From NCBI GenBank assembly GCA_963556145.1, contig OY744472.1, forward strand, positions 372,001-436,000: a stretch of DNA of 64,000 nt. Direction: 5' to 3'. The notes beneath the pieces were generated by a model. That model was given only the letters and a program-made list of their open reading frames with translations. It was not told the DNA's origin and searched no databases. This stretch comes from Hygrocybe punicea (taxonomy: Eukaryota; Basidiomycota; Agaricomycetes; Agaricales; Hygrophoraceae). The position numbers were made by a program, and so were the translations under genes. The number at the start of each line of letters is the position of its first letter. Position 1 is the first letter of the stretch. Shown here in pieces: positions 23,162-33,000 of this stretch.

Positions 23162-24080
23162 ATGTCCACCGATGTCAACACCTTCAACACTGTGGAGGTT
23201 CGTCCCTGGAACCAGCCCCAGCTGAATAACTCCAAAGACGTCAAGATCACCGCCCCGGCTGCTGGTTTCCCTATCGGCCTCACTGTGCTCGATATCGCCA
23301 AGGAAGCCAACATTCGCATCAGAGCCTTCACCGACACCCTCACCACGGACTCAATCAAAGTCCATCTTGACTCCTGGGCCGACACCATCCTCTACTCTGC
23401 CGGGTGCACCTGGCTCGCAGTCCATGCGAAAGATGAGGATTTTCAATTCGGCCAATTTAGCACCACGGAAGACCACCCTTGGAACAGGCCCCAGACCCTG
23501 ACCTCCCGCACAATCGTATTCCCCAATAAATTCCACGGTGCCCCGCCGAAAGTCGTCGTTTGGCTCTGCGAGCTCGACATGGCGAGTACTGGCAACCGGC
23601 GCGCCAAAGCCTACGCGAGCGACATCACCGTTGACGGTTTCACCATCCACATTGATACTTGGGGCGATACTACACTGTACAGCGCAGCAGCGTGGTGGAT
23701 CGCATACCCTTCGAGCTCCACATACATCATGTCGGGTTCATTCAACACCATGGACGTGCGTCCATGGAATGTCCCCCAGCTGGTGAATCAGGGCCACGCG
23801 CACTTTGATAAGCCATTCAAACGCCCTCCGAAAGTGATCACAGCGTTGAATTGGATAGATGTAGACCGCAGTGCGAATATGAGGATCAAGACGTCGACGA
23901 GCAACGTTACCAAAGAGGGTTTGACGTGGAATATCGACAGCTGGTCTGATACTGTTCTTTATTCTGGTGGTGCATCTTACATTGCGATTGACGAAGAAGA
24001 CAGGTGAGTATCGGACTTCCACTATATCAGATGAATTGAATGGAACCCGTCCATCCATTAGATCACTTGCGGAGTGGTAA
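23162..24080 (+). CDS. Triple H-type lectin domain protein (286 aa)
   Basis: Three tandem H-type lectin units, the beta-sandwich fold first known from invertebrate GalNAc-binding agglutinins and fungal/Dictyostelium discoidin-like proteins. Each unit starts with the same theme: FNTVEVRPWNQPQ, FSTTEDHPWNRPQ, FNTMDVRPWNVPQ. Each ends with a Trp/Tyr block: IKVHLDSWADTILYSAGCTW, IHIDTWGDTTLYSAAAWWIA, WNIDSWSDTVLYSGGASYIA. Repeats span roughly residues 8-90, 98-185 and 195-278. The first exon runs to 24003; a 58-nt GT-AG intron (24004-24061) adds the end RSLAEW. No signal peptide from this ATG, so a cytosolic defence lectin or non-classical secretion is likely. Sugar specificity cannot be read. 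Confidence 0.85.
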
Positions 24081-24124
24081 GACAATCAATCGGCTTATAC
24101 TTGAACCTTACGTAGCCTCACTCC

Positions 24125-25120
24125 ATGTGTTCCAATCTAGGTATTGCGCAAACCACAGGTGGAAGGATAGTCTCCTCCTCAAAGTTCGCCTTCCCACCCT
24201 TCGAGCATCCACTGCATGGCACTGACCCCCCCGCAGATCATCAACGTACTCCTCTACTTCTTCTTCCTCGGATCCAATGTATATACCGTCCTTTCACCAG
24301 ACGGCTACCACCATACTGGAAAGGCAACCTACATCACCCCTGCCCCATGGGCCTTTGGAATCTGGTATAGTGCCCCAACGCTTCGCCTCGCTGTTGACTG
24401 GATCTAACCTCCCCCCCGTCCTTTAGGTCCGTGATCCATTTGCTTCTTCTCGGTACGGTGATCTACCAATTCTTTCCGGGTGGCAAGCGAGTCATCGTGG
24501 ACGGCATCTCCTGGCGCTTCCCCCTCCTCATTGTGTTCAATTCTATCTATGTATATTTGTTGCTCACAAAGTACTACACCCTCGCTTTTATTTTCTCCCT
24601 TGTCGTCGGCTCCATAGTCACAGTAAGCAAAGCACCCAACCCGCGCCGATTTCCTTCTCACTACTCCCCATAGCACATCTACTACATCGTGAAGACATGC
24701 CATCCCCCGCAGCACTACCTTGACGACGTCTTCATCCACCTCCCTTTCTCACTCTACCACGGATGGACGACCGTCCTCGTCGTCCTCTCCGCCTTCGTTG
24801 CCTTCGGCGTGGACGCCGCAACGCAACCCGCGGACTTCTGGACCAAGTTGTTCGTGTTCCTTGCGTTGTTCTTCCTCGAAGCTACAGCCGCAGCATACGC
24901 CCTCGTTTACAACCCTGCTGCCAAGGCCGATCTCCCCGGCAGCATCACCATCGCGTGGAGCCTCTTTGCGATTTTCGCACAACAGCAGAACCCTTTTATT
25001 CATTGGAGCGCGTTTGGGTTTGCTGTGCTGTCGTTGGTGTGGATCGTCCGGGCTTCCGTGTACTTGCTGAGGAGGGACGGCGCGATTAGGCTTCCTGATC
25101 CTGAGACGGCGCCGAATTGA
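24125..25120 (+). CDS. Multi-pass membrane protein, TspO-like at most (possible frameshift)
   Basis: From ATG 24216, exons 24216-24364, 24427-24622 and 24674-25120 splice to 263 aa with about six to seven hydrophobic helices: [84 protein letters not shown] and [29 protein letters not shown] resembles the proline/tryptophan block of TspO/MBR proteins, but that assignment is weak. A better N-terminus ([20 protein letters not shown]) starts at 24125 in the adjacent frame. It would join in frame if the C-run at 24225-24231 had one C fewer, so either a one-base error or mutation exists there, or the 24216 start is used. Confidence 0.6.
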
Positions 25121-25397
25121 CAACCTCTCCGAAGTGATGAGATGATGGGATGGAAACCATCAAACCACATGTCTGTCTGCGCTGTCATTATGCTTCTGTG
25201 ATCGGACTGGCGTGTATGCCTTTGCTCATTTTCTAGCAACTTGTATTTCATTCATTACACATTGTTCTACCCTCAAGTTTTCTGTTTCGAATTATCAATT
25301 GGGAAATGCATGTTTTGTTTGCAGACCGTACAATCTATATGGCTTACATCTAGCTTTGAACCACAAAAGGTGTTTGTTCTCAAGGTGTGCCAGATGT
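25121..25397. other. Intergenic, no gene seen
   Basis: 277 bp between two converging genes; only their 3' flanks are expected here. Confidence 0.35.
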
Positions 25398-26582
25398 TCA
25401 CTGTTTGCCGGTTTGACCAGAAAAGCAATGCACATCGGACCTTTGCATCCATTCTGTAACCTTCGCTTGGCTAGCTTGCTGCGCACGCAACTCGTCTTCC
25501 TCCTCCCGCCTCTGTCTCGCCGCAGCTATCGCATCAGGGGTAGTTCCTTTCAGCCACATGGAGAGCGCAAGAACGTCGTCCATTGCTTGTAGCATTCCAG
25601 GCGACATGTCCGTCGTGTGGTGTCTCCTCCTGGGCGAGGTACGGGGCCTGATGTTGCCATCGCAGGAATCGTCAGATTCGCCATCAGAAGAGGTTGGGGA
25701 AATTGGTGGTCTTGGAATAGATTCATAATGCTCCGAGAAGCGACGCTGCATCACTTCTTTGATACCCTCTCCCGCATGCCAGCGCTGATAAGCGGCAACA
25801 CCATACATGTAGTCCAGGAGGATGGCCGGTGGTGGCGAAATCGCTGTACCCGTGAACTGAGCGTCAAGACCCGGGACTGGGACCAAACCAACGGGTGGCA
25901 CCAAGTTCTGCAGAGTGATGCGACTTGGTGGCATTGGACCTGCCTCGATCCTTGGGATGTCAACAGTATCCAAAGCGAAGTTAGGAGTCTGGAACTCGCT
26001 GACTTTTAACAATATCTAAGCTTTGTTCGACCGCTCCACGTACCTTCAGGAAGCCGACTTTCCCATGGCCAAAATGGGAGTGCAGATCTTTGCGTAATAA
26101 TATCCCGTTCTGAACATCATTGATGCCCACTATAGGTTGGATGGGGTCATACAAGTTGAGGCGATCTTCGACAACTCGGGAGATGTACTGGAGAGGGGAA
26201 TTAGTGGAGGCTTTACGTGAGACCATCTCTCGAAGGGTACCTCATCGCCTTGGGATCTAGGGATGAGAGATGATAATCCCCTATATCAAGACAGCACCCT
26301 ATAGTTACTAGCTGCGAGCGAGAAGCTCGAAAACTAAGTCATCTCACCCTGAGGAGTATAGTAATAGTCATCAGCAAGATCAGCATGAGTGACCTTGTCA
26401 TAGTCGGCAGCGGGGCCATCCTGTGTCTCAGAAAGATCTCCACGGGCTCCGCAAACGGCAAACGTAACAAATCGAAGCCATTTGAGAGGGCAAATGGCGA
26501 GTCTCTGAATGTCGGTGGAGGGGATGGAAAGGGCAAGAACTTGAGAACCCTCAGTGGGCACGCTCAAGTAGATGTTCACCAT
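25398..26582 (-). pseudogene. HNH-nuclease family gene, copy 1, nuclease core deleted
   Basis: Minus-strand sister of the gene at 38903-40224. It keeps the N-terminal exon (MVNIYLSVPTEGSQVL; DYDKVTHADLADDYYYTPQG), the exon with YISRVVEDRLNLYDPIQPIV and LLRKDLHSHFGHGKVGFLK, and the C-terminal exon (TPNFALDTVDIPRIEAGPMP to TEWMQRSDVHCF). The whole HNH block is missing. Sister sequence from just after GATTATCATCTC to just before CCTAGATCCC is absent at about 26250-26262, with ATCATC microhomology at the junction. It also differs by a short indel in the intron. Without the HNH residues it cannot be a nuclease. Confidence 0.75.
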
Positions 26583-26702
26583 GGAAGCCAGTCATACAGT
26601 TCGTGACGTCGAGTTGCGACTCGACAGGGGTTGTATAGAATCTTCCCGTTATATTCAAAACATATTCAAAACATATTCAGCTATCATACAATTCGACCAT
26701 TA

Positions 26703-27494
26703 CAGCTGATTTCATAAACATGCGGAAAAGTTGAAAAAAAAATTGAGGTGTAAAAGTTTTGGACTTGGTGAAATTTCTCTTGTATCTCATGGAATACTGC
26801 ATGGATTGAGATGGTTATAGAGGGAAAGTTGTACTATTTCTTAAGGGCTTTCTACTCCTGTGATTACATTTGGATAATATTTAGTGTATGGTGAGTTGTA
26901 GATGAAATAACAGGGAAACCAGCACTTTTTGAGACCCAAAATGATATTGTCAAATTATGGCATCAAATGAGCTCCTATGAACAAGATTGTAGGGGGGAAA
27001 TTGTTCATTTTTTCAAGGGCTAGAAGTACATATACCGTGTTTTCCTTTATTTTTGTGTTTTGAGCCAATATTTATAATTCTTGTGGTATTTCGATCCCAA
27101 TGCAATCAAAAATAGTACAGATGTAATATTGGCTCAAAACACAAAAATAAAGGAAAACACGGTATATGTACTTCTAGCCCTTGAAAAAATGAACAATTTT
27201 CTCCCTACAATCTTGTTCATAGGAGCTCATTTGATGCCATAATTTGACAATATCATTTTGGGTCTCAAAAAGTGCTGGTTTCCCTGTTATTTCATCTACA
27301 ACTCACCATACACTAAATATTATCCAAATGTAATCACAGGAGTAGAAAGCCCTTAAGAAATAGTACAACTTTCCCTCTATAACCATCTCAATCCATGCAG
27401 TATTCCATGAGATACAAGAGAAATTTCACCAAGTCCAAAACTTTTACACCTCAATTTTCTTTTCAACTTTTCCGCATGTTTATGAAATCAGCTG
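26703..27494. repeat. Foldback element: 370-bp inverted-repeat arms around a 52-bp loop
   Basis: The left arm (26703-27072) starts CAGCTGATTTCATAAACATG and ends GAGCCAATATT. The right arm (27125-27494) begins AATATTGGCTC and ends with the reverse complement of the left start. By eye the arms are nearly identical, with a few single-base differences. No coding capacity. It looks like a foldback or MITE-type element between the HNH copy and the borosin gene. Confidence 0.85.
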
Positions 27495-27635
27495 TAAGAA
27501 ATAGTACAACTTTCCCTCTATAACCATCTCAATCCATGCAGTATTCCATGAGATACAAGAGAAATTTCACCAAGTCCAAAATTTTTACACCTCAATTTTT
27601 TTTTCAACTTTTCCGCATGTTTATGAAATCAGCTG
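27354..27635. repeat. 141-bp tandem duplication of the foldback end
   Basis: 27354-27494 (TAAGAAATAGTACAAC to AAATCAGCTG) is repeated at 27495-27635 with only a couple of differences. The outer 141 bp of the right arm is therefore present twice in direct order. This could be slippage or an abutting second, truncated copy. Confidence 0.8.
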
Positions 27636-27796
27636 TAACAGACCACACTATACACACACAGCAGACAATACATGACCCAAACCCCAGGTAGCAACAACTG
27701 TAAGAAATAGACGCTTTTTTGGAACCAACACCCCAGAACATATACCAATTTACGGCAGAAGCGAGTGCCTGGACATGATGCATGATGGGTCTTTAG

Positions 27797-29131
27797 TCAA
27801 ATGAGTACTTCAAGCACCAAGAGCACGAAGGCGGGCGTAACAACCCCAACGTCGAACTGAACATCCCGGCCACTCCTAATGTCAGACAAGGTGGATTTCA
27901 TCACGGCGTAAACCGAACCCTCTTGTCCGGTACCTAAAGCAAACTTCTCTTGCTCAGTGAGTCCATCTGTAGCCTCAACAACTGCCTGTGGATTAATCCT
28001 ATACTCCTCGAGGAGTTTCGGTTTTAGCGAGAGGTCGAACAATAATTTTCTTGCTGCGGGCGAAGCCCGAAGGACCCTGTAATGATCTGGAGCGGTATGG
28101 GTGTCAAGCCTGGCAATGAGCTCGCGCTCGTAAGGGCCGTAGGTAGGTGCAGTTGCCAACGACGGTCCGGACCACGTAGGGACGTCTTTCGCCCAGTTGG
28201 GCAGGCCCAATTTCTGAGCCATGATGTGATGAGCCGGAGTCAGGTCACGAGGGGGAATGTAAAGAGTTGATATGGTGTTGAACTGCTTCACCACTTCCTC
28301 CTTACGAAGATCGGCGATCGTGTATGTGTCCATTGTTGTGACCGATTGGGGAAGAACGGCAGCAATGTAGTGCACGACCTTGTGGTCAGGTCCAAAATCC
28401 TTCTCAAGGCGATCGACGAGCAGACCGAACTTGGCGTTCTAGTACCACAAAGAAGAGAAAAATGAGCCAAATTGAGGGGTATGCTACGCAAGATGGTATG
28501 TACTCGCATCGAATATCATGGTGATGACGCCGACGCCCCCAACTTGCCAGATGATGTTATGAACTGAGGGATTCAACACTCTGTCTCTCATGATCAGTTC
28601 GGTGGCTTCGTATGTCGCACAGCCATTAATAGCGGGGTCAACGCCAAGATCGGCAAACAGGACATCTTCGGCGGAGATTCCTGGGAGCATTCTTGCCTTA
28701 TAGCCCTCCTCGCGAGCTATGGCGATAGCCCTATGAGTGGGTGAGACGAAGACGCCGGGATGCCCGTAGAAGATGCCCAGGACATCGTGGCCAGCTCTGA
28801 CATCTCTCAACATGATCTTCGTTACAAATATTAGCTCATGCCAAAGCGCAAAGAGACGACTACCCGCCTCGCACATCTGGATGTATGTATCATATCTGCA
28901 CTTTTCTGTGTCGTAGAAGACGCTCAAGTCGAAGCAGGCTACTTTGGCGTTGTCCTGAATAAACGCCTCGGTGGCGGGGTCACAAACGACATAGTAGACT
29001 TTCTCGGCCTCCTTGAGATGCGAGACCGTTTCGAGAGTGATATGCGCGATACTCGCAATGCCAGACCCAGCGATGATTAAAGTCCCTTGCTTAGTGGCGG
29101 TAGGGATGGGGGTGGTCGAGAGTGATTCCAT
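27797..29131 (-). CDS. Borosin-type alpha-N-methyltransferase fused to its core peptide (421 aa)
   Basis: Ribosomal-peptide precursor in which a SAM methyltransferase of the tetrapyrrole-methylase fold N-methylates the backbone of its own C-terminus, as in fungal borosins (omphalotin type). Exon 1 is 28508-29131, exon 2 is 27797-28438. The intron (28439-28507) is read as GC-AG because the GT donor four bases further in breaks the frame. Methyltransferase marks: [74 protein letters not shown] and [11 protein letters not shown]. After the intron: [20 protein letters not shown], the STLYIPP block and a helical clasp region with [13 protein letters not shown]. It ends with [17 protein letters not shown] at the stop, an uncharged Val/Leu-rich tail (one Glu) that is the likely core, with no follower peptide after it. 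Length matches the family (about 400-420 aa). No maturase gene is in the window. Confidence 0.88.
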
Positions 29132-29200
29132 GGTATCAAATAATGAGGGGTTAAAGGATGTCGATGCGAGTCGATTGTCCCTATACTACAAAGTAGCAAG

Positions 29201-29208
29201 TTTATATA
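29201..29208 (-). promoter_or_regulatory. TATA box of the borosin gene
   Basis: TATATAAA on the minus strand (plus strand TTTATATA), 70 bp upstream of the ATG at 29131. Spacing and match are good, suggesting the gene has kept a promoter. Confidence 0.55.
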
Positions 29209-29210
29209 GG

Positions 29211-29778
29211 ACAAAGAGAAGGGGAGAAGGATACCCGGTGATTGAATTAGCAACCAAGATTCCGCACACGTGTACTTCGCATCCTACGAGCGGAAGGCAG
29301 TCAGCGATTCGGAAAGAAAAGGTGCTCATGATCGTGCTGGTAGGCCGTGTTAACGGCCTTCCATTTCAAAGATACGGGCCATAAGGTCGGGTGTATACAA
29401 CCAGCTGGAGAATGTGCGGATATTCTGCCGCAGTCATAAGTTCAGCTGGAGGGCAACTCCCGGTATAAAAAACAAAATCTAAGAGATTTACGAGAAAAGG
29501 AAATGTCAGAGAATATCCTCCGGTGAGCTAAAGCGCTTACCTTAATCAGTGTCCTACGAGTTGAAGGGAGTATCAAAAGCGTTGCAAGACCGGTTTCTGA
29601 CTTGAATGATGTTGAATTTATTGACAGACCCCAGCTAGCGGTATTGGACCTCGCCGAGTCACCTCATAATTACGCAGTACGCGTCAAGGGCGAGAGAGAA
29701 GTCAGTCAGACCGTCGCCACTGCTAGTAACCCAGTGACATAACGGGAAGATTCTGCAGTCATGTCCTTTCGGAAATCG
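29211..29778. other. Intergenic, no gene seen
   Basis: 568 bp upstream of the borosin gene up to the outer Tc1 fragment. No pathway gene such as a peptidase or oxidase is visible here. Short ORFs lack coding character. Confidence 0.4.
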
Positions 29779-29809
29779 GAAATTCATGTCTCACGTGTTC
29801 AAGCGTAGT
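29779..29809 (-). repeat. Outer terminal-repeat piece of a Tc1/mariner-like element, cut off by the Helentron
   Basis: 29779-29810 is the reverse complement of 38825-38856 with one mismatch (core CATGTCTCACGTGTTCAAGC). The two pieces are 9 kb apart because the Helentron sits between them. Confidence 0.7.
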
Positions 29810-30040
29810 TACCTTGCTTGCAAGGTTGCTTGCTCCCCAAAAAAAAGGCCATCGGGCGTGCAGATCGTAAATTAAGGTAAACATCGCGGTTATCTTCCGT
29901 TAATCCCTATCCTTGCCACATCGTGGTTCAACCGTTTCCCTGAACCATCGTTCACCATTCAAGACCATGTCATCGAAATTCCAAGTCGATCCCCATCTAC
30001 ACTCTTGTCCGAATCTCGCTTAAGAAATGAAAATTCGTTT

Positions 30041-33000
30041 CTAACCACTCATTTTCGACCACCAAACGGACGTCTCCTTGTCCCTCTCTGCTAACCTCAT
30101 GTCTTCCATGTACAATTCTGAGTCGTGAGCCTGCATGAACTGTTTATCATCAAAATCTCGCAACAAACGAAGCCGACTCCGTCCCGAGCTCCTCGACAGA
30201 GCAACGTAGAGGTTGAAGAGGCTTAAGTTTCCAGGTGCCGGTGGACATTTGATGTCCACAATCACGTACGGGATCGTTTGCCCCTGTGCCCTGTAATCTG
30301 TGAACGCGTAACTGGGTGTCATCGCAAATTGTAAGCGGGAAACCGTTCTTGTCAAAGTGCTGCTGCCATCTTTCGTCTTGATTTGCATGCGACATGTAGA
30401 AGGCTCGATGGGGATTATTCGCGACTCCAACCCAGCCAGACGATTGGCACGTGTACGATTGAGCTTCACCAGGACATAGGCCGGCACATGCTTCAAGTGT
30501 ATGATGTTTTCCGTCTCTGGGCAGGGCTCATTCGGGTGTAACTTAATGTCCACAATTTCTCCACGCGCTCCATTCGTGATGTCCAGGTCCGTCTCGATGT
30601 TCGTCGTTATCATCACCTTCATCCCTTTTGCCAATTCTATTGTCTCCGGTAAGTCTCGCTGTGCGTTCCGTGCCTTTCCTTCACGACTTGCTAACCGGAT
30701 TCGCTCCTGCGGCGTAAGTCGTCGACCACGTATCGTATCATCTGCAGTGACAATGTAAAGCGTCTCTCCTGTTTGACTACAATACTTGCGGAGTGCAGCC
30801 GAATTCCATCGCTCTCTCACAGCATGACGAGGGGTGACCAGCACGGCATTTCGCCACTCAGGAGATTCAAGATTCGTAGGCGCACATCGTGGATCACCTA
30901 CAATCAATGTACGCAGCATCTCCAGGTGCCGAGCCTTAACCTCCCCATGCCATAAATGATGGAGGAACTCTTGCCATACCGGATCCGTAACCCTTTTTTG
31001 TTTCTTCAAAATCACCACAGTCTCGAATTCTTCATATATCTTCCGTCCCAGCTGCGCTTCCATTTTTTCAAACCCTGTGGATTTGTAAAACAACGCTTCT
31101 GTCCTTGTCGTCGCAACAGGAGGAAATTGGTGTAGATCTCCACAAAGAATGACATTGATCCCTCCAAAGGAATGTGCATTGGAATTTTCATCAGCAGCTT
31201 TGCCAATCCCAATGTTTCGAGACAATGCACTGAGGAAAGTTTTCCCTATCATCGAAAACTCGTCAATGAACAGATAACGGTAGTGACTCCAAAACATTTG
31301 AATTTTTTGTCTCGCCGATGCGGACATCGCGTGATTCCGATTCGGTGACATTTGCGCGATATGATGTGTCGTCTTCCCATCAATCTGAGAAGCTGCGATC
31401 GCTGTGTAGGCGGCTTTCAGGAGCCAATGCTCAACGTGATAGTCACTGAAACTATCGGTCACAGCACGAATCACTTTGGATTTTCCTGTCCCCCCTTCTC
31501 CGTAGATTATCATCCGCAGCGGAGGTGGGTCCCTTCCTGCCAGCGTTTCTCTCAAATGCCACAGGATGATGTCATGCGCCCTTCGTTGTTCTTCGTTTAA
31601 GATGTCTCTTTCGTTGGTATCATCGCGATGGTCATCAAAGACGCAGTCGTCCTTCACTTCACTCATCACTTCCATTTCCAAGGCTTGCACTGAAGGTCCT
31701 TTCGCCTGCACCCCTCGATCTTGATGACCACGACTGTTTCCGTTTATCCGTACGACATTTTGCTGTAACTCGTTCCTCCACTGTAATAAATTTCGAAGAT
31801 CACCTTCGTTTGCATTGACAGCTTTTTTTCCTGTGGACGACCATGCGTCGTCTATTGATGGAAAAAAATTGGCGTTTTTTGCGAATTTGATCGCCAAACA
31901 CCCGTTGATCTCTTCCTTCATCGACTTCTGTGACTTCTTGAATGCAACTACATCTTCTTCCGTGATCTCTTCATCCACATCCATTGACGTCTCCCCCAGC
32001 TCCAATTCATCGTGATCATCGCCATCTACTTCTTGAATGACGACATCTGCTTTCGTCTGCTTGTCTCTCTCTCTCTTCGCGGCCATATCACATTCATGGA
32101 AGTATTGGATCGAAGAGAGGACGAAGTGGGTCCGAGGAGGAACGCCTTCAAGATAACTTTGAAATGCCTCGACCCACAGCACCTGTTTTGGTTTTAGATC
32201 TTCCTCCAAAACACGCCAAGGTTTCAGCAACATTAACATGCATGCTGCATAGTAGTCCATTTTTTCCACATCATCTCGCCTTGGGAACCAGCGTCCTACA
32301 ATATCAGGGAGGTTCCGGTGATTTTCATGTCTGAGCACTCGATACGCTCGTGAACTTTTAGGATGGGTACTGAGATATGGGATGCGCTCGTGCCGTGGTC
32401 GTCCTCGCGTCTGAGGTTGATGATGTGCTTCAAACGGATCTTCGTCAACTTCATATGTGTGAACAAAAAAATCCAACACATTATAATCTTTAAGAATGTC
32501 TCCACGACATTTATAGTCCGTCACTTGGCTTTTGGGGTAGAAACGTTTGTCGTCAGTGACGTCCAATGTAAGAACATCTGCAATCAACTGCAATCATCTT
32601 TTAATCATGGTCCCTGCCGTCCAATTCGTCTTCACACACCTCCGTCTCCGTATTTTTTTCAACATTTCCCTCCGCGCACTCCTGTTGCTCAACGGATCCA
32701 CATGGTACTCTGTCGTAAAAAAACAACGGTCTTATCAATACGTGTGAATGTAAATAAAAATCATATAACCAACACACTGTCAACTTCCATGTTTTGGGAC
32801 TGAAAACAACCTTCAGTCGCTTGTGAAAATCCTAAACCAAACACTTACGTTCTCAATGATGGGAAGGCACTCATCAGATTCGTTACAAACATTGACCAAT
32901 AGATGTAGGAATATGTATGTGACCTGTACACATCCCCCCATCCCATCAAATATGAATCAACCATGGGACTGCCAATCTGCTGTTCACGATTGATGGCATG

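Noticed and set aside
26703..27635. CRISPR-like or satellite array
   Set aside because: The structure is one inverted repeat with a single tandem duplication, without regular short repeats and spacers, in a eukaryote.
27636..29778. Peptidase, P450 or O-acyltransferase partner genes for the borosin
   Set aside because: None found on either strand near the gene; the flanks are repeats, spacer and the Helentron.
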